DNA from: Lacinutrix algicola
Lineage (GTDB): Bacteria > Bacteroidota > Bacteroidia > Flavobacteriales > Flavobacteriaceae
Length of the DNA stretch: 64,000 nucleotides
Direction of reading: 5' to 3'
Assembly: GCF_001418085.1 (NCBI RefSeq)
Contig: NZ_LIQH01000024.1
Span: forward strand, 42,833-106,832
Shown: piece by piece, positions 44,701 through 52,930 of the stretch
Layout: every line of letters starts with the position of its first letter
Numbering within the stretch: the first letter of the stretch is position 1
Notes under the pieces: model-generated
Database searches by the model: none
The model's input: the letters and a program-made list of their open reading frames with translations, nothing else
Told to the model about the DNA's origin: nothing
Program-made: the position numbers and the translations under genes

Positions 44701-44782
44701 GTGCATTTACAGTATTAAAAGGTGTAGATAGTATAACGTAAAAAATGATGAATACTATCGATAGTGATTTAGGGAAAAACAT
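41777..44782 (-). CDS. Large secreted protein with T9SS type A sorting domain
   Basis: Read from the ATG at 44780-44782, this 1,001-residue protein has a signal peptide, then a LamG/concanavalin-like region (about 25-260) starting GPGGIGANDGTSDLIIWYRP. Long beta-rich parts follow, and the C-terminus is a type IX sorting domain (LKELFVFNTLGQQVLTQ, DGLYIVKIITEEGTKTVKF). It is therefore secreted through the same T9SS whose parts are encoded further right. It probably acts at the cell surface or is released; adhesion is a guess. A longer start at a TTG (44804-44806) was rejected because that TTG lies in a TATTTTTG promoter box. Confidence 0.85.
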   Translation of the reverse strand: MFFPKSLSIVFIIFYVILSTPFNTVNAQTGPGGIGANDGTSDLIIWYRPDNGVVTSGTSINSWSNSAGVSAFNLSETGSNRPTLVSNAINGYNEISFNGTNRLRTGLTLTTANFITNQATSVVVAKSDYNSQSSSLYTTDPLVSSTRFSTHIPWNGTVYFDIGTCCNSTARIQVGGLTGLNDYSIWSYNANPSTGKQLYRNSDLLQDRAGSSNYTSHASQRFNVGGYTSGTNGYVGDLTELVVFKSTINTAQRIIIDNYLAAKYDRALTSNDVYTHDNASNGNFDHDVAGIGQAADGTNHTDSRGTGIVRVSNPNSLSDNEFLFWGEETKDPTYNFSTNTSTYTEQLNSRWRVRRQGNVGTVDVSFDISGLDLTNKQDCVPLQLVLDNDYNFSSPEANDVYDLTIVGTTATATNVQLKQNRYFTLRYTDQIVWDGASFSNGSGTANAPDTTNACLKLTVKSGNEAVLVSNANVREIEVENGATLKVSDGFLLEVESGIINNGTIDLLGEAQLIQNHTGTTLNSGSGSLKIRQQGTSNLYNYNYWTAPVNRGGTWQIGYLEDANGAVNFTSGYNANPATTPITLSNYWLYDYNAVSGEYSGWNFLTPSTGLTPGRGYSMKGSGTSGPEQEYVFIGEANDGDYSYPVVAGNDFLLGNPYTSALNADQFINDNLSIIEGTLYFWEHFATNSSHLYANYEGGYATYNLMLGLPAVAGLASNNGTASKPKPTANIGVGQAFFVTMENAGTLVFNNQQRSFAKESSNEAVFYKTSNSNTTSSVDDRIKFWFSFTSPSQYKRVIGLGYDSNNATYNFDNGYDAQAYDDQPNELYWIQEDYKLSIKALAEVNIQDELPLGVKVTDVGLFTFSISEMVNVPDGLSVYIKDNMLNTYHNLIESDFVTHLDAGVNEERFSVVFQDGNTLSAEEEALNGISIIYDGASKHIKIRNIENAQLKELFVFNTLGQQVLTQKKEVLIETNMSPFSDGLYIVKIITEEGTKTVKFIKH

Positions 44783-44803
44783 ATCTATTTTAAATTTTAC
44801 AGA

Positions 44804-44811
44804 CAAAAATA
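44804..44811 (-). promoter_or_regulatory. -7 box for the T9SS cargo gene
   Basis: On the minus strand this reads TATTTTTG, matching TAnnTTTG. It is 22 bp upstream of the chosen ATG and includes the rejected TTG start. No TTG at the expected -33 distance was seen. Confidence 0.45.
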
Positions 44812-44949
44812 GAATGAATTTCTAGTATAAATTGCCTAATAAACCTTAAAAAACAAGTGTATTCGTTAAGAGGCAAAGTTAACAGATAAAAAGCATTATT
44901 TAAAACCAAAACCATTAACTAAATGGATAATTCTAGACTTTATTTACTA

Positions 44950-45177
44950 TTATTTCTTATTCTTTTTTAAGTACTCTAAATACAAATTTTCAACCTTAGT
45001 TCTAGCCCAAGGCATTCTTCTTAAAAACTTCAAGCTTGATTTTACTGAAGGATTATCTGTAAAGCACTTAATTTTTATATTGTAGCCCAAATATTCCCAA
45101 CCATAATGCGCTTGTAAATCTGTTACAATTTGCTCTAGCTTAATACCGTGAAGTGGGTTGTTTTTTTGAGTTTCCAT
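44950..45177 (-). CDS. VF530-family (DUF2132) DNA-binding protein
   Basis: This 75-residue protein matches the small VF530 family: [43 protein letters not shown] and a C-terminal [14 protein letters not shown]. Members form a compact helical fold and are annotated as DNA-binding, but their biological role is poorly known. It has no signal peptide. Confidence 0.85.
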   Translation of the reverse strand: METQKNNPLHGIKLEQIVTDLQAHYGWEYLGYNIKIKCFTDNPSVKSSLKFLRRMPWARTKVENLYLEYLKKNKK

Positions 45178-45257
45178 ATCGTTTAAAACTTTATTTTATC
45201 TTTTTGAGTATAGTTAAAATGGTTATTAATTTAACTATACTCAATGTGATAAAAAAA

Positions 45258-45467
45258 TTATTGAATCATGATTTTAATTTTCAAAGCCTTTTCAAAATGA
45301 TCTAATTGGTGTGTTTCAATCCACCAAGTAGCTGCTTCCATTAATAACTTAGGATTATCGTTTTTGTTCTTAAAAAAGGCGTAAAAAGAAAGACCGACAT
45401 TGTCTCCTTTTTTTGCAATTTTTGTATTGCAAACCTCTATTATTTTAGATTTTAATTCTTGAGTCAT
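45258..45467 (-). CDS. Small conserved protein, probable DUF6500 family
   Basis: Read from the ATG at 45465-45467, this is a 69-residue protein beginning MTQELKSKIIEVCN with AATWWIETHQLDHFEKA near the end. A longer frame open further upstream overlaps the helicase gene and is not used: the upstream residues are the helicase tail read in another frame. It starts 1 bp after the helicase stop, so it is probably translated with it. Function unknown. Confidence 0.65.
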   Translation of the reverse strand: MTQELKSKIIEVCNTKIAKKGDNVGLSFYAFFKNKNDNPKLLMEAATWWIETHQLDHFEKALKIKIMIQ

Positions 45468-45468
45468 T

Positions 45469-46791
45469 TTAACTTCTTGAACTACTAGAACGCCTATCGT
45501 TACTAGAACTTCTTTTTTTATTTTTAGTACGGTTTCTACCGCCTCCATTTCCAGAGTTAGAATTCCCTTTAGATTTATCTCCAGAACCTTTTGCTTTAGG
45601 CTTGCTATTTCTAGGCTGTCTGTTTTGACCTGGTTTAATTGGTGCTGTAGATGCATTTGGATCTGGCTCGAAACCTTCCATTATTTCTACTGGTAATTTT
45701 TCACCAATCAGTTTTTGTATATCTCTTAAAAAAGTAGTCTCGTCTGCACTTACTAAAGAGATTGCTTCTCCTTTTGCCCCTGCTCTACCTGTTCTACCAA
45801 TTCTATGAACGTAATCTTCAGATATGTTTGGTATTTCGAAGTTTATAACGTGAGGTAATAATGGAATATCCAATCCACGTGCTGCAATATCTGTAGCTAC
45901 CATAACACGAACAGTTCCATCTTTAAAACCTTTTAAGGCTTTTGTTCTTGCACCTTGACTTTTATTTCCATGAATAGCTGCTGCTGTAATTCCAGCACCT
46001 ATTAACTTTTTTGTTAAATTATTGGCACCATGTTTAGTACGTGTAAAGACTAATACTTGTTTCCAATTTCCATCGGAAATAAGTTTAATTATTAATCCTG
46101 TTTTATGTGCTTTTGCAACACGATATACTTTTTGTGTAATCGCTTCTACTGCTGTATTTTCTGGAGTTGCTTCAACTTGTACTGGATTATTAAGAATACT
46201 AAAAGCAAGCTTTTTAATCTCTTTAGAAAACGTTGCCGAGAACATTAGATTTTGTCTTTTGTCTGGCATAAGTTTCATAACACGTTCTATATCGCGTAAA
46301 AAACCCATATCAAGCATTCTATCTGCTTCATCTAAAACAAATATTTCAACACGCTTTAAAGAAATCGCACCTTGATTACATAAATCTAACAAACGTCCTG
46401 GTGTTGCGACCAAAACATCTACTCCATTTCTAATATTTGCTACTTGTGGTTTTTGATTTACACCACCAAAAATAACAGTACTTCTTAAATTTAAAAACTC
46501 GCTATATTCTTTAACATTAGCATATACTTGTGCAGCTAATTCCCTTGTTGGTGTTAATACCAAAGCACGAATGGGTCTAAATTTTTCTTTAGGATTTTCG
46601 CTTAATATATGTAGCATTGGTAATGTAAAACCTGCTGTTTTTCCTGTTCCTGTTTGTGCAGAAGCTAAAACATCGTAACCATCTAATATAGGTGGAATTG
46701 CTTTTGCTTGAATTGGAGACGGAGTATCGTATCCTTTTTTACTAATTGCTTTTAGTATTGGCTCAGAAAGGCCTAATAATTTGAATGACAT
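45469..46791 (-). CDS. rhlE: DEAD-box RNA helicase, RhlE type
   Basis: This 440-residue helicase has the motifs [16 protein letters not shown], the DEAD box ([10 protein letters not shown]), SAT, and the C-terminal domain with [16 protein letters not shown] and [10 protein letters not shown]. The last 70 residues are a basic, Ser, Asn and Gly-rich tail expected to be disordered and RNA-binding. It remodels RNA, probably in ribosome assembly or cold response. A -7 box at 46850-46857 serves it. Confidence 0.93.
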   Translation of the reverse strand: MSFKLLGLSEPILKAISKKGYDTPSPIQAKAIPPILDGYDVLASAQTGTGKTAGFTLPMLHILSENPKEKFRPIRALVLTPTRELAAQVYANVKEYSEFLNLRSTVIFGGVNQKPQVANIRNGVDVLVATPGRLLDLCNQGAISLKRVEIFVLDEADRMLDMGFLRDIERVMKLMPDKRQNLMFSATFSKEIKKLAFSILNNPVQVEATPENTAVEAITQKVYRVAKAHKTGLIIKLISDGNWKQVLVFTRTKHGANNLTKKLIGAGITAAAIHGNKSQGARTKALKGFKDGTVRVMVATDIAARGLDIPLLPHVINFEIPNISEDYVHRIGRTGRAGAKGEAISLVSADETTFLRDIQKLIGEKLPVEIMEGFEPDPNASTAPIKPGQNRQPRNSKPKAKGSGDKSKGNSNSGNGGGRNRTKNKKRSSSNDRRSSSSRS

Positions 46792-46849
46792 AAATAGTGT
46801 TTATGAAGCAAACGCTATCTTAATTGTAGGTCACTTCTTTATTTTGCTG

Positions 46850-46857
46850 CAAAGGTA
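46850..46857 (-). promoter_or_regulatory. -7 box for the RNA helicase gene
   Basis: On the minus strand this reads TACCTTTG followed by CAG, a perfect TAnnTTTG. At the 19-bp distance there is CTG instead of TTG. Start of transcription near 46843 gives a leader of about 50 nt. Confidence 0.55.
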
Positions 46858-47008
46858 CTGCTATTTTATGCTTTAGCAGATTAATTAAGGAATGTTTGTG
46901 TTTTATGTACTTGGCTTTGTCTAAAAAATGAGCGAACTTCGATTATTATAATTAAACTTGAAAATATCAAGCATTCATTAATATTTAAACTTAATTTCAT
47001 TCATTTTA

Positions 47009-47695
47009 ATGAAAGATTTAGAACATCAATTAAAAAATCCAGTTTGGCATTCCTTAAAAGAAACTCATAAAAAATTCGTTATCGAGTTTAATAGAGTGCA
47101 ATTTTACAAACCTGATGTTTGCAATTTTGCTGCTTTTTACGATGACACAAAAACAGCAAAAGCGGCAAATGAATACACAAACTCTTCGGATGATTTTTTC
47201 TTTGTTTCGGAAAACCAAACACCAATAGTCGATGGAATAAACGTTGTCTTAGAAAAAAAGACTGACGGTTGCCAAATGGTTTTAAATAAACTAGTCGATA
47301 TTGAAATAACAGAAGACATCGTATTATTAGACGAAACATTTATTGATGAAATTTATGATTTAGTTTGGTTAGTTATGCCTGGTTATTATAAAAAGAGAAC
47401 CTTCGAAATGGGCAATTATTATGGCATCTTAAAGGATGGGAAATTAGTTTCGATTGCAGGACAACGCATGCAAACTAACCTTTTTATTGAAATAAGTGCA
47501 GTTGTTACTCACCCTGATTACACAGGAAAAGGATTGGCAAGGCAATTAATTGTTCATAATACAAAAGAAATTTTAAAAGAAAATAAAACACCTATTTTAC
47601 ATACAAATAAAGGAAATTTAGCAATCCCTCTTTATGAAAAATTAGGATATAAATTAACAAGAGATATGAACTGGTGGCTATATCGCAAAGTATAA
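47009..47695 (+). CDS. GNAT-family N-acetyltransferase (FR47-like)
   Basis: This 228-residue protein has a C-terminal GNAT domain with ISAVVTHPDYTGKGLARQLI, the acetyl-CoA-binding loop, and LHTNKGNLAIPLYEKLGYKL. The N-terminal part is less conserved. No signal peptide. The substrate is unknown. Confidence 0.85.
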   Translation: MKDLEHQLKNPVWHSLKETHKKFVIEFNRVQFYKPDVCNFAAFYDDTKTAKAANEYTNSSDDFFFVSENQTPIVDGINVVLEKKTDGCQMVLNKLVDIEITEDIVLLDETFIDEIYDLVWLVMPGYYKKRTFEMGNYYGILKDGKLVSIAGQRMQTNLFIEISAVVTHPDYTGKGLARQLIVHNTKEILKENKTPILHTNKGNLAIPLYEKLGYKLTRDMNWWLYRKV

Positions 47696-47744
47696 ATATT
47701 ATTGGTTCTTTTTTGTCACTCATACTCTTTGACATACAAATACT

Positions 47745-47776
47745 TAACTTTGACCTAAATAGGCAAACGCCTATTT
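47745..47776 (+). promoter_or_regulatory. -7 box and leader hairpin before the transglutaminase-like gene
   Basis: TAACTTTG (47745-47752) matches TAnnTTTG. Directly after it, AAATAGGC (47757-47764) and GCCTATTT (47769-47776) form an eight-base-pair hairpin at the expected transcript start. The hairpin could protect the 5' end, or end the upstream acetyltransferase transcript. Confidence 0.4.
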
Positions 47777-47860
47777 TAAACTAACTACAGACACAAAACA
47801 TTAAAACGATTGTATATTAGTTTAACTGTTAGGCATAAAATAAACAACACACAACCGAGA

Positions 47861-48496
47861 ATGAAATATTTAGAATCTACATATTGTTTTGATTTTGAAA
47901 ATGATTCAGTACAGAATCTAATATCTGAATTTAAAACGGATACTCTATCTAATAAAGAGAAAGCAATAGGAATCTATACCAAAGTACGTGACAATTGGAA
48001 ATATGATGCTTATAACATAAGTCTTTCAAAAGAAAAATATAAGTCAAGCTATCTTGTTGAAAAACAATCTGGAAACTGTGTAGAAAAATCTATAATATTA
48101 ATTGCTTGTCTTCGTGCTTTAGGGATCGCTGCAAGACTACATTTAGGAAAAGTTAAAAATCATATCGCGGTAGAAAGATTAATAGAGAAATTTGGTTCAA
48201 ATGAATTGACACCACACGGAATGGTTAACGTCTACCTCAATAATAAATGGCTAAAAATGTCTCCAGCATTTAACAAATCATTATGTGAGAAACTGAATGT
48301 TGAGCCATTAAGTTTTGATGGAGAAAATAATTCATTTTTACAGCAATATAATGGTAAAGGAAATCGATTTATGGAATACATAGACGATTACGGACATTTT
48401 GATGATGTACCTCTTGATTTTATGATTAAAAATATAAAAGAACACTATCCTAGTATTTTTAATAACAATGACAAAAAAACAGAGTTTAAATTATAA
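47861..48496 (+). CDS. Transglutaminase-like protein
   Basis: Counted from the ATG at 47861, this 211-residue protein has a transglutaminase core: the Cys in SGNCVEKSIILIACLRALGI and a His in TPHGMVNVYLNNKW. An Asp for the triad is not clearly placed. It has no signal peptide. Such proteins may be proteases or amide-modifying enzymes; the role here is unknown. A TTG-initiated extension of 17 residues to 47810 was rejected because the added residues lack similarity to the family and the ATG is better. Confidence 0.8.
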   Translation: MKYLESTYCFDFENDSVQNLISEFKTDTLSNKEKAIGIYTKVRDNWKYDAYNISLSKEKYKSSYLVEKQSGNCVEKSIILIACLRALGIAARLHLGKVKNHIAVERLIEKFGSNELTPHGMVNVYLNNKWLKMSPAFNKSLCEKLNVEPLSFDGENNSFLQQYNGKGNRFMEYIDDYGHFDDVPLDFMIKNIKEHYPSIFNNNDKKTEFKL

Positions 48497-48579
48497 AAAC
48501 ATCTAGCATCTGTCTCTATTTAAAGAGAAATCTAAAATAAATTTCTCAATGTCTAATGCTCTTTTTGGTGATTAACGAT

Positions 48580-48600
48580 AAAGACAACTGTGTCTTTTTT
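48580..48600 (+). terminator. Terminator of the transglutaminase-like gene
   Basis: AAAGACA (48580-48586) and TGTCTTT (48591-48597) form a stem with loop ACTG, followed by a T-run. It is about 85 bp after the stop codon. Between it and the SDR gene is the facing terminator at 48693-48723. Confidence 0.7.
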
Positions 48601-48692
48601 TAGTCAACACACTGTACAGTATATAAAAAACAAAACGCATATTAGCTATAAGAATAGTTAATATACGTTTAAAAATTACAACGTCTTTATTC

Positions 48693-48723
48693 AAAAAAAC
48701 TAGCCAAAAAATTAAGCTAGTTT
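48693..48723 (-). terminator. Terminator of the M28-SDR operon
   Basis: AAACTAGC (48697-48704) and GCTAGTTT (48716-48723) form an eight-base-pair stem; on the minus strand a T7 run follows. It ends the leftward transcript just after the SDR gene. Confidence 0.75.
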
Positions 48724-48741
48724 AAATTAAAAATCTAAATT

Positions 48742-49425
48742 TTAAGGTGTAGAGTTAGCTACTTGTAGCATTTTTCCATTATAATACTTATTCCCATTTA
48801 AAGAGAAATCTGCAATGTATTTAGCCATATCTAATGCTGATGTTGGCGCTTGATAACCTGGAAAAGCTTCCTCTAACATTTCGGTTTGTACAGCTCCTAA
48901 AGCTAATACATTAAAGCTTGGTCCAGTTTCTTTATATTCTTCGGCCAAAAGCTCTGTAAGTGTTACCACGGCACCTTTACTAGAACTATAAGCAGATAAT
49001 CCAGGAAACTTAACACTACCTTGCACACCACCAATAGAACTTATAGTAACAACATGGCTTTCTTTTATCATGAAAGGTAAAACGCAACGCGTCATTTCGG
49101 CAACACCAAAAACGTTAGTTTTATACACGTATTCAAAATCTTCTATTGTGGTTTCTGCAAATGGTTTGTTTAAAAGCGCTCCTGCATTATTAATAAGTAT
49201 ATCTACTTGTTTCCATTCTTTAGTAACATACGCTTCTACTTTTTTGTAATCCTCTTTTTTACTTAAATCGAATGCAAAAGATTCGATATTATCAAAATGT
49301 AAATTACTAACCGGCTGTGCGTTTCTAGACAATGCCAATACATTATGTCCTTGATTAGCTAAAATATGTACTAACTCGAAACCAATACCTCTACTTGTAC
49401 CTGTAATAATTATATTCTTACTCAT
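48742..49425 (-). CDS. SDR-family oxidoreductase
   Basis: This 227-residue short-chain dehydrogenase has TGTSRGIG near residue 8, NNAG and a YSSSKGA catalytic motif. It uses NAD(P)H, but its substrate cannot be told from sequence. Its start overlaps the end of the M28 peptidase gene by 8 bp, so the two are translationally coupled. It is not related in role to the alginate SDR at 311-1075 as far as can be seen. Confidence 0.88.
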   Translation of the reverse strand: MSKNIIITGTSRGIGFELVHILANQGHNVLALSRNAQPVSNLHFDNIESFAFDLSKKEDYKKVEAYVTKEWKQVDILINNAGALLNKPFAETTIEDFEYVYKTNVFGVAEMTRCVLPFMIKESHVVTISSIGGVQGSVKFPGLSAYSSSKGAVVTLTELLAEEYKETGPSFNVLALGAVQTEMLEEAFPGYQAPTSALDMAKYIADFSLNGNKYYNGKMLQVANSTP

Positions 49426-50419
49426 TCATTTTAATGTCTTGTGTTGGAGCATTAGCCATTTGCTCTAAAACTGGTGCTAATTTATTTATTAAATCTGCCA
49501 TAAAATTGTAATCTAATTTATCTACCTCATCGTCTACATGGTGGTAAAAATCGAAATTTGTTAAATCGCAAGATGATACAGTATGACTTGGCACTTTAAA
49601 TTCTTCATAAAACGCATAATTATCTGAGCGTTTAAATAAACCATATTTTTTAGCCACATCTGAAGCTCCAATAAAATTTTCACCAGCATAATCATTCATC
49701 TTTTCGGCTAAGTTTGATAATTCGTAACCTGTAATAAAAGCTTCGTAATCTCTATCTACAAATGGCACACCAATCATTTCTATATTAATCATGGTATATA
49801 AATTAATATTACTTTCTTTTAATCTTTTAGCTAAATGCTTAGATCCTAATAATCCTTTTTCTTCCGCTGTAAAAGTTGTAAAAATGATACTTCTTTTATT
49901 GGTTTTATTTTTAGAAAAATATTTAGCTAAAGACAATACACCACTTGTTCCTGCTGCATTATCATTTGCACCATTTGCAATAGTATCTCCGTTTACGTCT
50001 TTTGCTGTACCAATATGGTCGTAATGTGCTCCAATTACAATAAACTCGTCTTTAAGTTTTGGATCTGTACCTTCTAAATAACCAATAACATTATAGGCGC
50101 TTAATTCTTCTATTTCAAAATTATCTCTGTATGTTTCGAAGTATGGCTTCAAACCGTAAGACTTAAACTTAGTTTCTATATAACTTGCTGCTACTTCTAT
50201 ACCTTCACTACCTGTATCTCTACCGTTCAAATCATCAGAAGCCAAGAAAGAAACCATTTCTTTAAGCTCTGCTGCGTTAACAAAATCTATTGTTTTAACT
50301 GGAGCATTAGTTTCTACAGTTTCAATTGTAGTGCTTGCACTTGTTTCTGTTGTTGTCTTTTTTGCTGAATCGCAACCTATAAATAAGGCCATTACACCTA
50401 AAGTAGTTAGTATTTTCAT
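49418..50419 (-). CDS. M28-family zinc aminopeptidase, lipoprotein
   Basis: This 333-residue peptidase has the zinc and catalytic motifs of family M28: GAHYDHIGT, NGANDNAAGTSG, FTAEEKGLLGSKH and HHVDDEVDKLD. A lipoprotein signal ends at Cys15 (LFIGC) followed by DSAKK. It probably acts on peptides in the periplasm or at the outer membrane. Confidence 0.92.
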   Translation of the reverse strand: MKILTTLGVMALFIGCDSAKKTTTETSASTTIETVETNAPVKTIDFVNAAELKEMVSFLASDDLNGRDTGSEGIEVAASYIETKFKSYGLKPYFETYRDNFEIEELSAYNVIGYLEGTDPKLKDEFIVIGAHYDHIGTAKDVNGDTIANGANDNAAGTSGVLSLAKYFSKNKTNKRSIIFTTFTAEEKGLLGSKHLAKRLKESNINLYTMINIEMIGVPFVDRDYEAFITGYELSNLAEKMNDYAGENFIGASDVAKKYGLFKRSDNYAFYEEFKVPSHTVSSCDLTNFDFYHHVDDEVDKLDYNFMADLINKLAPVLEQMANAPTQDIKMNE

Positions 50420-50446
50420 TTGTCTATTTTATTAGAGTTTAAAGAT

Positions 50447-50478
50447 AAAAAAAACCTGAATCAAATTCTTGATTCAGG
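50447..50478 (-). terminator. Strong terminator between the 246-residue protein and M28 genes
   Basis: CCTGAATCAA (50455-50464) and TTGATTCAGG (50469-50478) form a perfect ten-base-pair stem with loop ATTC. On the minus strand a T8 run follows. Confidence 0.88.
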
Positions 50479-50510
50479 CTTTTTAATATGTACATAAAAA
50501 AGGTTGATAC

Positions 50511-51251
50511 CTATTTCATTTTCTTATTTGCTTTTTTTGCTAAACGCTGTACTTTTTTATTTAAATCTTTCATCAATTTTTCTACAGCACTTTCACACAT
50601 TGGTTGTATTTTACTAGTACTCATTACAGGAATACCTCCAACCATTACTGCTTTCTTTTTCGAACCTGCAATTTCTCTAAATTGAAAAATACTATTATTA
50701 TCTTTAGTATAAAGATCCATAGCATATCTAGCTTGTACGCTAACATATCCCATGCTTCCTATTCCTGTTTTAACAAACCCGAATGATAGATTAACAAACA
50801 TAATAGCATCTACTCCTAAAGCTTCTGCTACAACCTTTAAATCTTTAACATTTTTTCTGTAAGAAGGAATTACATTATAACCCTCTATGGCAGTAGTTGT
50901 TTCAACATTTGTTAAAAAATTTGATCCTTCTTGATAAGTTGGAACAAACTCTTTGTAAACTTCGTTAGATAATACTTCTTTTTCATCTATAATTTCGAAA
51001 TCGAAGTTCTTAGTATATTCACTAAAAAAGGCAGTATGCAGTTTTTTTAGTGGCTCTGTTAAATTAAAATCTGGATCATCACTTAGCTTCGTATTTTTAG
51101 CAATTAAATCTGCCGAGGCGCTTAATGCGGATAAATCAATAGTTTTATCTGCATAAAAAGTAATTACTGCAACTTTCTTTTTTTGAGCATTACCAATTAA
51201 CATTGATAACGAAAGAAACGTCATTAGTACTATAGCCTTAATGTTCTTCAT
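50511..51251 (-). CDS. Secreted hypothetical protein, 246 residues
   Basis: It has a signal peptide ending near IGNAQ, then KKKVAVITFYADKTIDL, and a C-terminal very basic tail rich in Lys. The middle (GYNVIPSYRKNVKDLKVVAEALGVDAIMFVNLSFGF) has the alternating pattern of alpha/beta proteins such as TolB/CsgG N-terminal-like folds, but I cannot name a family. It stands between terminators or promoter-like sequences and seems to be a single-gene unit. A -7-like box, TAATTTTG, is at 51289-51296 on the minus strand. Confidence 0.7.
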   Translation of the reverse strand: MKNIKAIVLMTFLSLSMLIGNAQKKKVAVITFYADKTIDLSALSASADLIAKNTKLSDDPDFNLTEPLKKLHTAFFSEYTKNFDFEIIDEKEVLSNEVYKEFVPTYQEGSNFLTNVETTTAIEGYNVIPSYRKNVKDLKVVAEALGVDAIMFVNLSFGFVKTGIGSMGYVSVQARYAMDLYTKDNNSIFQFREIAGSKKKAVMVGGIPVMSTSKIQPMCESAVEKLMKDLNKKVQRLAKKANKKMK

Positions 51252-51298
51252 TTTAATTTGTTTTTTATAATAGATTAGTCAATTTAATCAAAATTAGC

Positions 51299-52927
51299 TT
51301 AAACTAACATTGTTACTGGATTTTCAATAAACCCTTTTAATGTTTGTAAAAACTGAGCTCCTGTTGCTCCATCGACCGTTCTATGATCACATGCTAAACA
51401 TAATTTCATAGTATTACCAACTACAATTTGTCCGTTTTTAACAACTGGTTTTTCAACAATATTACCAACAGATAAAATAGCAGAATTAGGTTGATTAATG
51501 ATAGATGTAAAACTATCGATACCAAACATTCCTAAATTAGAAATAGTAAATGTACTACCTTCCATTTCGTCTAAAGCTAACTTTTTGCTTCTTGCTTTAC
51601 CAGCATATTCTCTAACAGCTGCACCAATTTGAGGTAAACTTTGCTCGTTTGCAAATTTAACTACAGGCACTAACAATCCGTCTGGTACAGCAACTGCTAC
51701 ACCAATATGTACGTGATTGTTTAATTTCATTCTATCATCGAACCACTGAGAGTTAACTTGCGGATGCTCTTTTAAGGCTAAAGCACATGCTTTAACAATG
51801 ATATCGTTATAAGAAATTTTAATATCTGGTACAGAGTTGTATTGTTTTCTAAACGCTATTGCATTTTCCATATCAAACTCCACATTTAAATAATAATGTG
51901 GTGCCGTAAATTTAGACTTCGCTAAGTTTTTGGCAATTGCTTTACGCATGTTTGAGTTAGGTATCTCGTCGAAATCTTCTTGACCAGTTGCAACAAATTT
52001 AGCTGTTGAAGCAGATCCTGATGCAGATGGTGTAAAGTTTTCGATATCACGTTTTACAATACGTCCGTTTTCTCCAGAACCTTTAACTTGATTAAGTTGA
52101 ATACCTTTTTCTTCGGCCATCTTTTTGGCTAAAGGAGAAATAAATAATCTACCAGAATTTGTATTAGAAGCAGTTGCTTTAGCTTGTTGCTTAGGCGCTT
52201 CTTTCTTTGCTTCTGCTTTTGGAGTCTCTTCTTTTGGAGCTTCCTCTTTTTGCACTTCTTCTTTTTTAGCTGAAGAACCTTCTACCTGAAAGTTTTTAGC
52301 AATAGAAGAAACATCTGTTCCTGCAGGACCAATAATAGCTAATAAAGAATCTACTTTTGCTGAAGCTCCTTCTTCTAAACCTATAAACAATAAAGTTCCT
52401 GATTGAAAAGATTCGAATTCCATTGTAGCTTTATCTGTTTCAATCTCGGCAAGAATATCACCTTCTTCTACAGTATCTCCAATTTGTTTTAACCATGTTG
52501 CCACAGTTCCTTCTTCCATTGTATCACTTAAACGTGGCATAGTTACTACTATAACACCTTCTGGTAATGCTTCTTCTGTTTTAGGAGTTTCGCTTTTGCT
52601 CTCCGTAGTAGCTTCAGCTTTATCCTCATTTGGAGTTTCAGCTTTAGCTTCAGTAGTACTTCCGCTTAATAATCCAGAAATATCTTCACCTTCGTCTCCT
52701 ATAATAGCTAAAAGTGTATCTACTTTTGCTGTTTCACCTTCTTGAATACCAATATGTAATAAGACTCCTTCATTAAAAGACTCAAATTCCATTGTAGCTT
52801 TATCAGTTTCAATTTCAGCTAAAATATCACCTTCTTCAATTTTATCACCTACTTTCTTTAGCCAACTTGCTACAGTGCCTTCTTCCATTGTGTCGCTTAA
52901 ACGCGGCATATTTATTACTTCAGCCAT
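51299..52927 (-). CDS. pdhC: Pyruvate dehydrogenase E2, dihydrolipoamide acetyltransferase
   Basis: This 542-residue E2 has two lipoyl domains, with lipoylated lysines at 43 and 166 in EIETDKATMEFES. Glu-, Lys- and Ala-rich linkers follow, then an E1/E3-binding domain (about 260-297, ISPLAKKMAEEKGI) and a catalytic domain with CDHRTVDGATGAQF. It transfers acetyl groups to CoA in the pyruvate dehydrogenase complex. It begins 3 bp after the pdhA stop. Confidence 0.95.
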   Translation of the reverse strand: MAEVINMPRLSDTMEEGTVASWLKKVGDKIEEGDILAEIETDKATMEFESFNEGVLLHIGIQEGETAKVDTLLAIIGDEGEDISGLLSGSTTEAKAETPNEDKAEATTESKSETPKTEEALPEGVIVVTMPRLSDTMEEGTVATWLKQIGDTVEEGDILAEIETDKATMEFESFQSGTLLFIGLEEGASAKVDSLLAIIGPAGTDVSSIAKNFQVEGSSAKKEEVQKEEAPKEETPKAEAKKEAPKQQAKATASNTNSGRLFISPLAKKMAEEKGIQLNQVKGSGENGRIVKRDIENFTPSASGSASTAKFVATGQEDFDEIPNSNMRKAIAKNLAKSKFTAPHYYLNVEFDMENAIAFRKQYNSVPDIKISYNDIIVKACALALKEHPQVNSQWFDDRMKLNNHVHIGVAVAVPDGLLVPVVKFANEQSLPQIGAAVREYAGKARSKKLALDEMEGSTFTISNLGMFGIDSFTSIINQPNSAILSVGNIVEKPVVKNGQIVVGNTMKLCLACDHRTVDGATGAQFLQTLKGFIENPVTMLV

Positions 52928-52930
52928 AGC

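Noticed and set aside
44783..44806. TTG-initiated start of the T9SS cargo protein
   Set aside because: The TTG is part of a TATTTTTG -7 box; the ATG at 44780-44782 begins a proper signal peptide.
45468..45656. Upstream extension of the small DUF6500-like gene
   Set aside because: It is the low-complexity helicase tail read in another frame; the ATG at 45467 directly follows the helicase stop.
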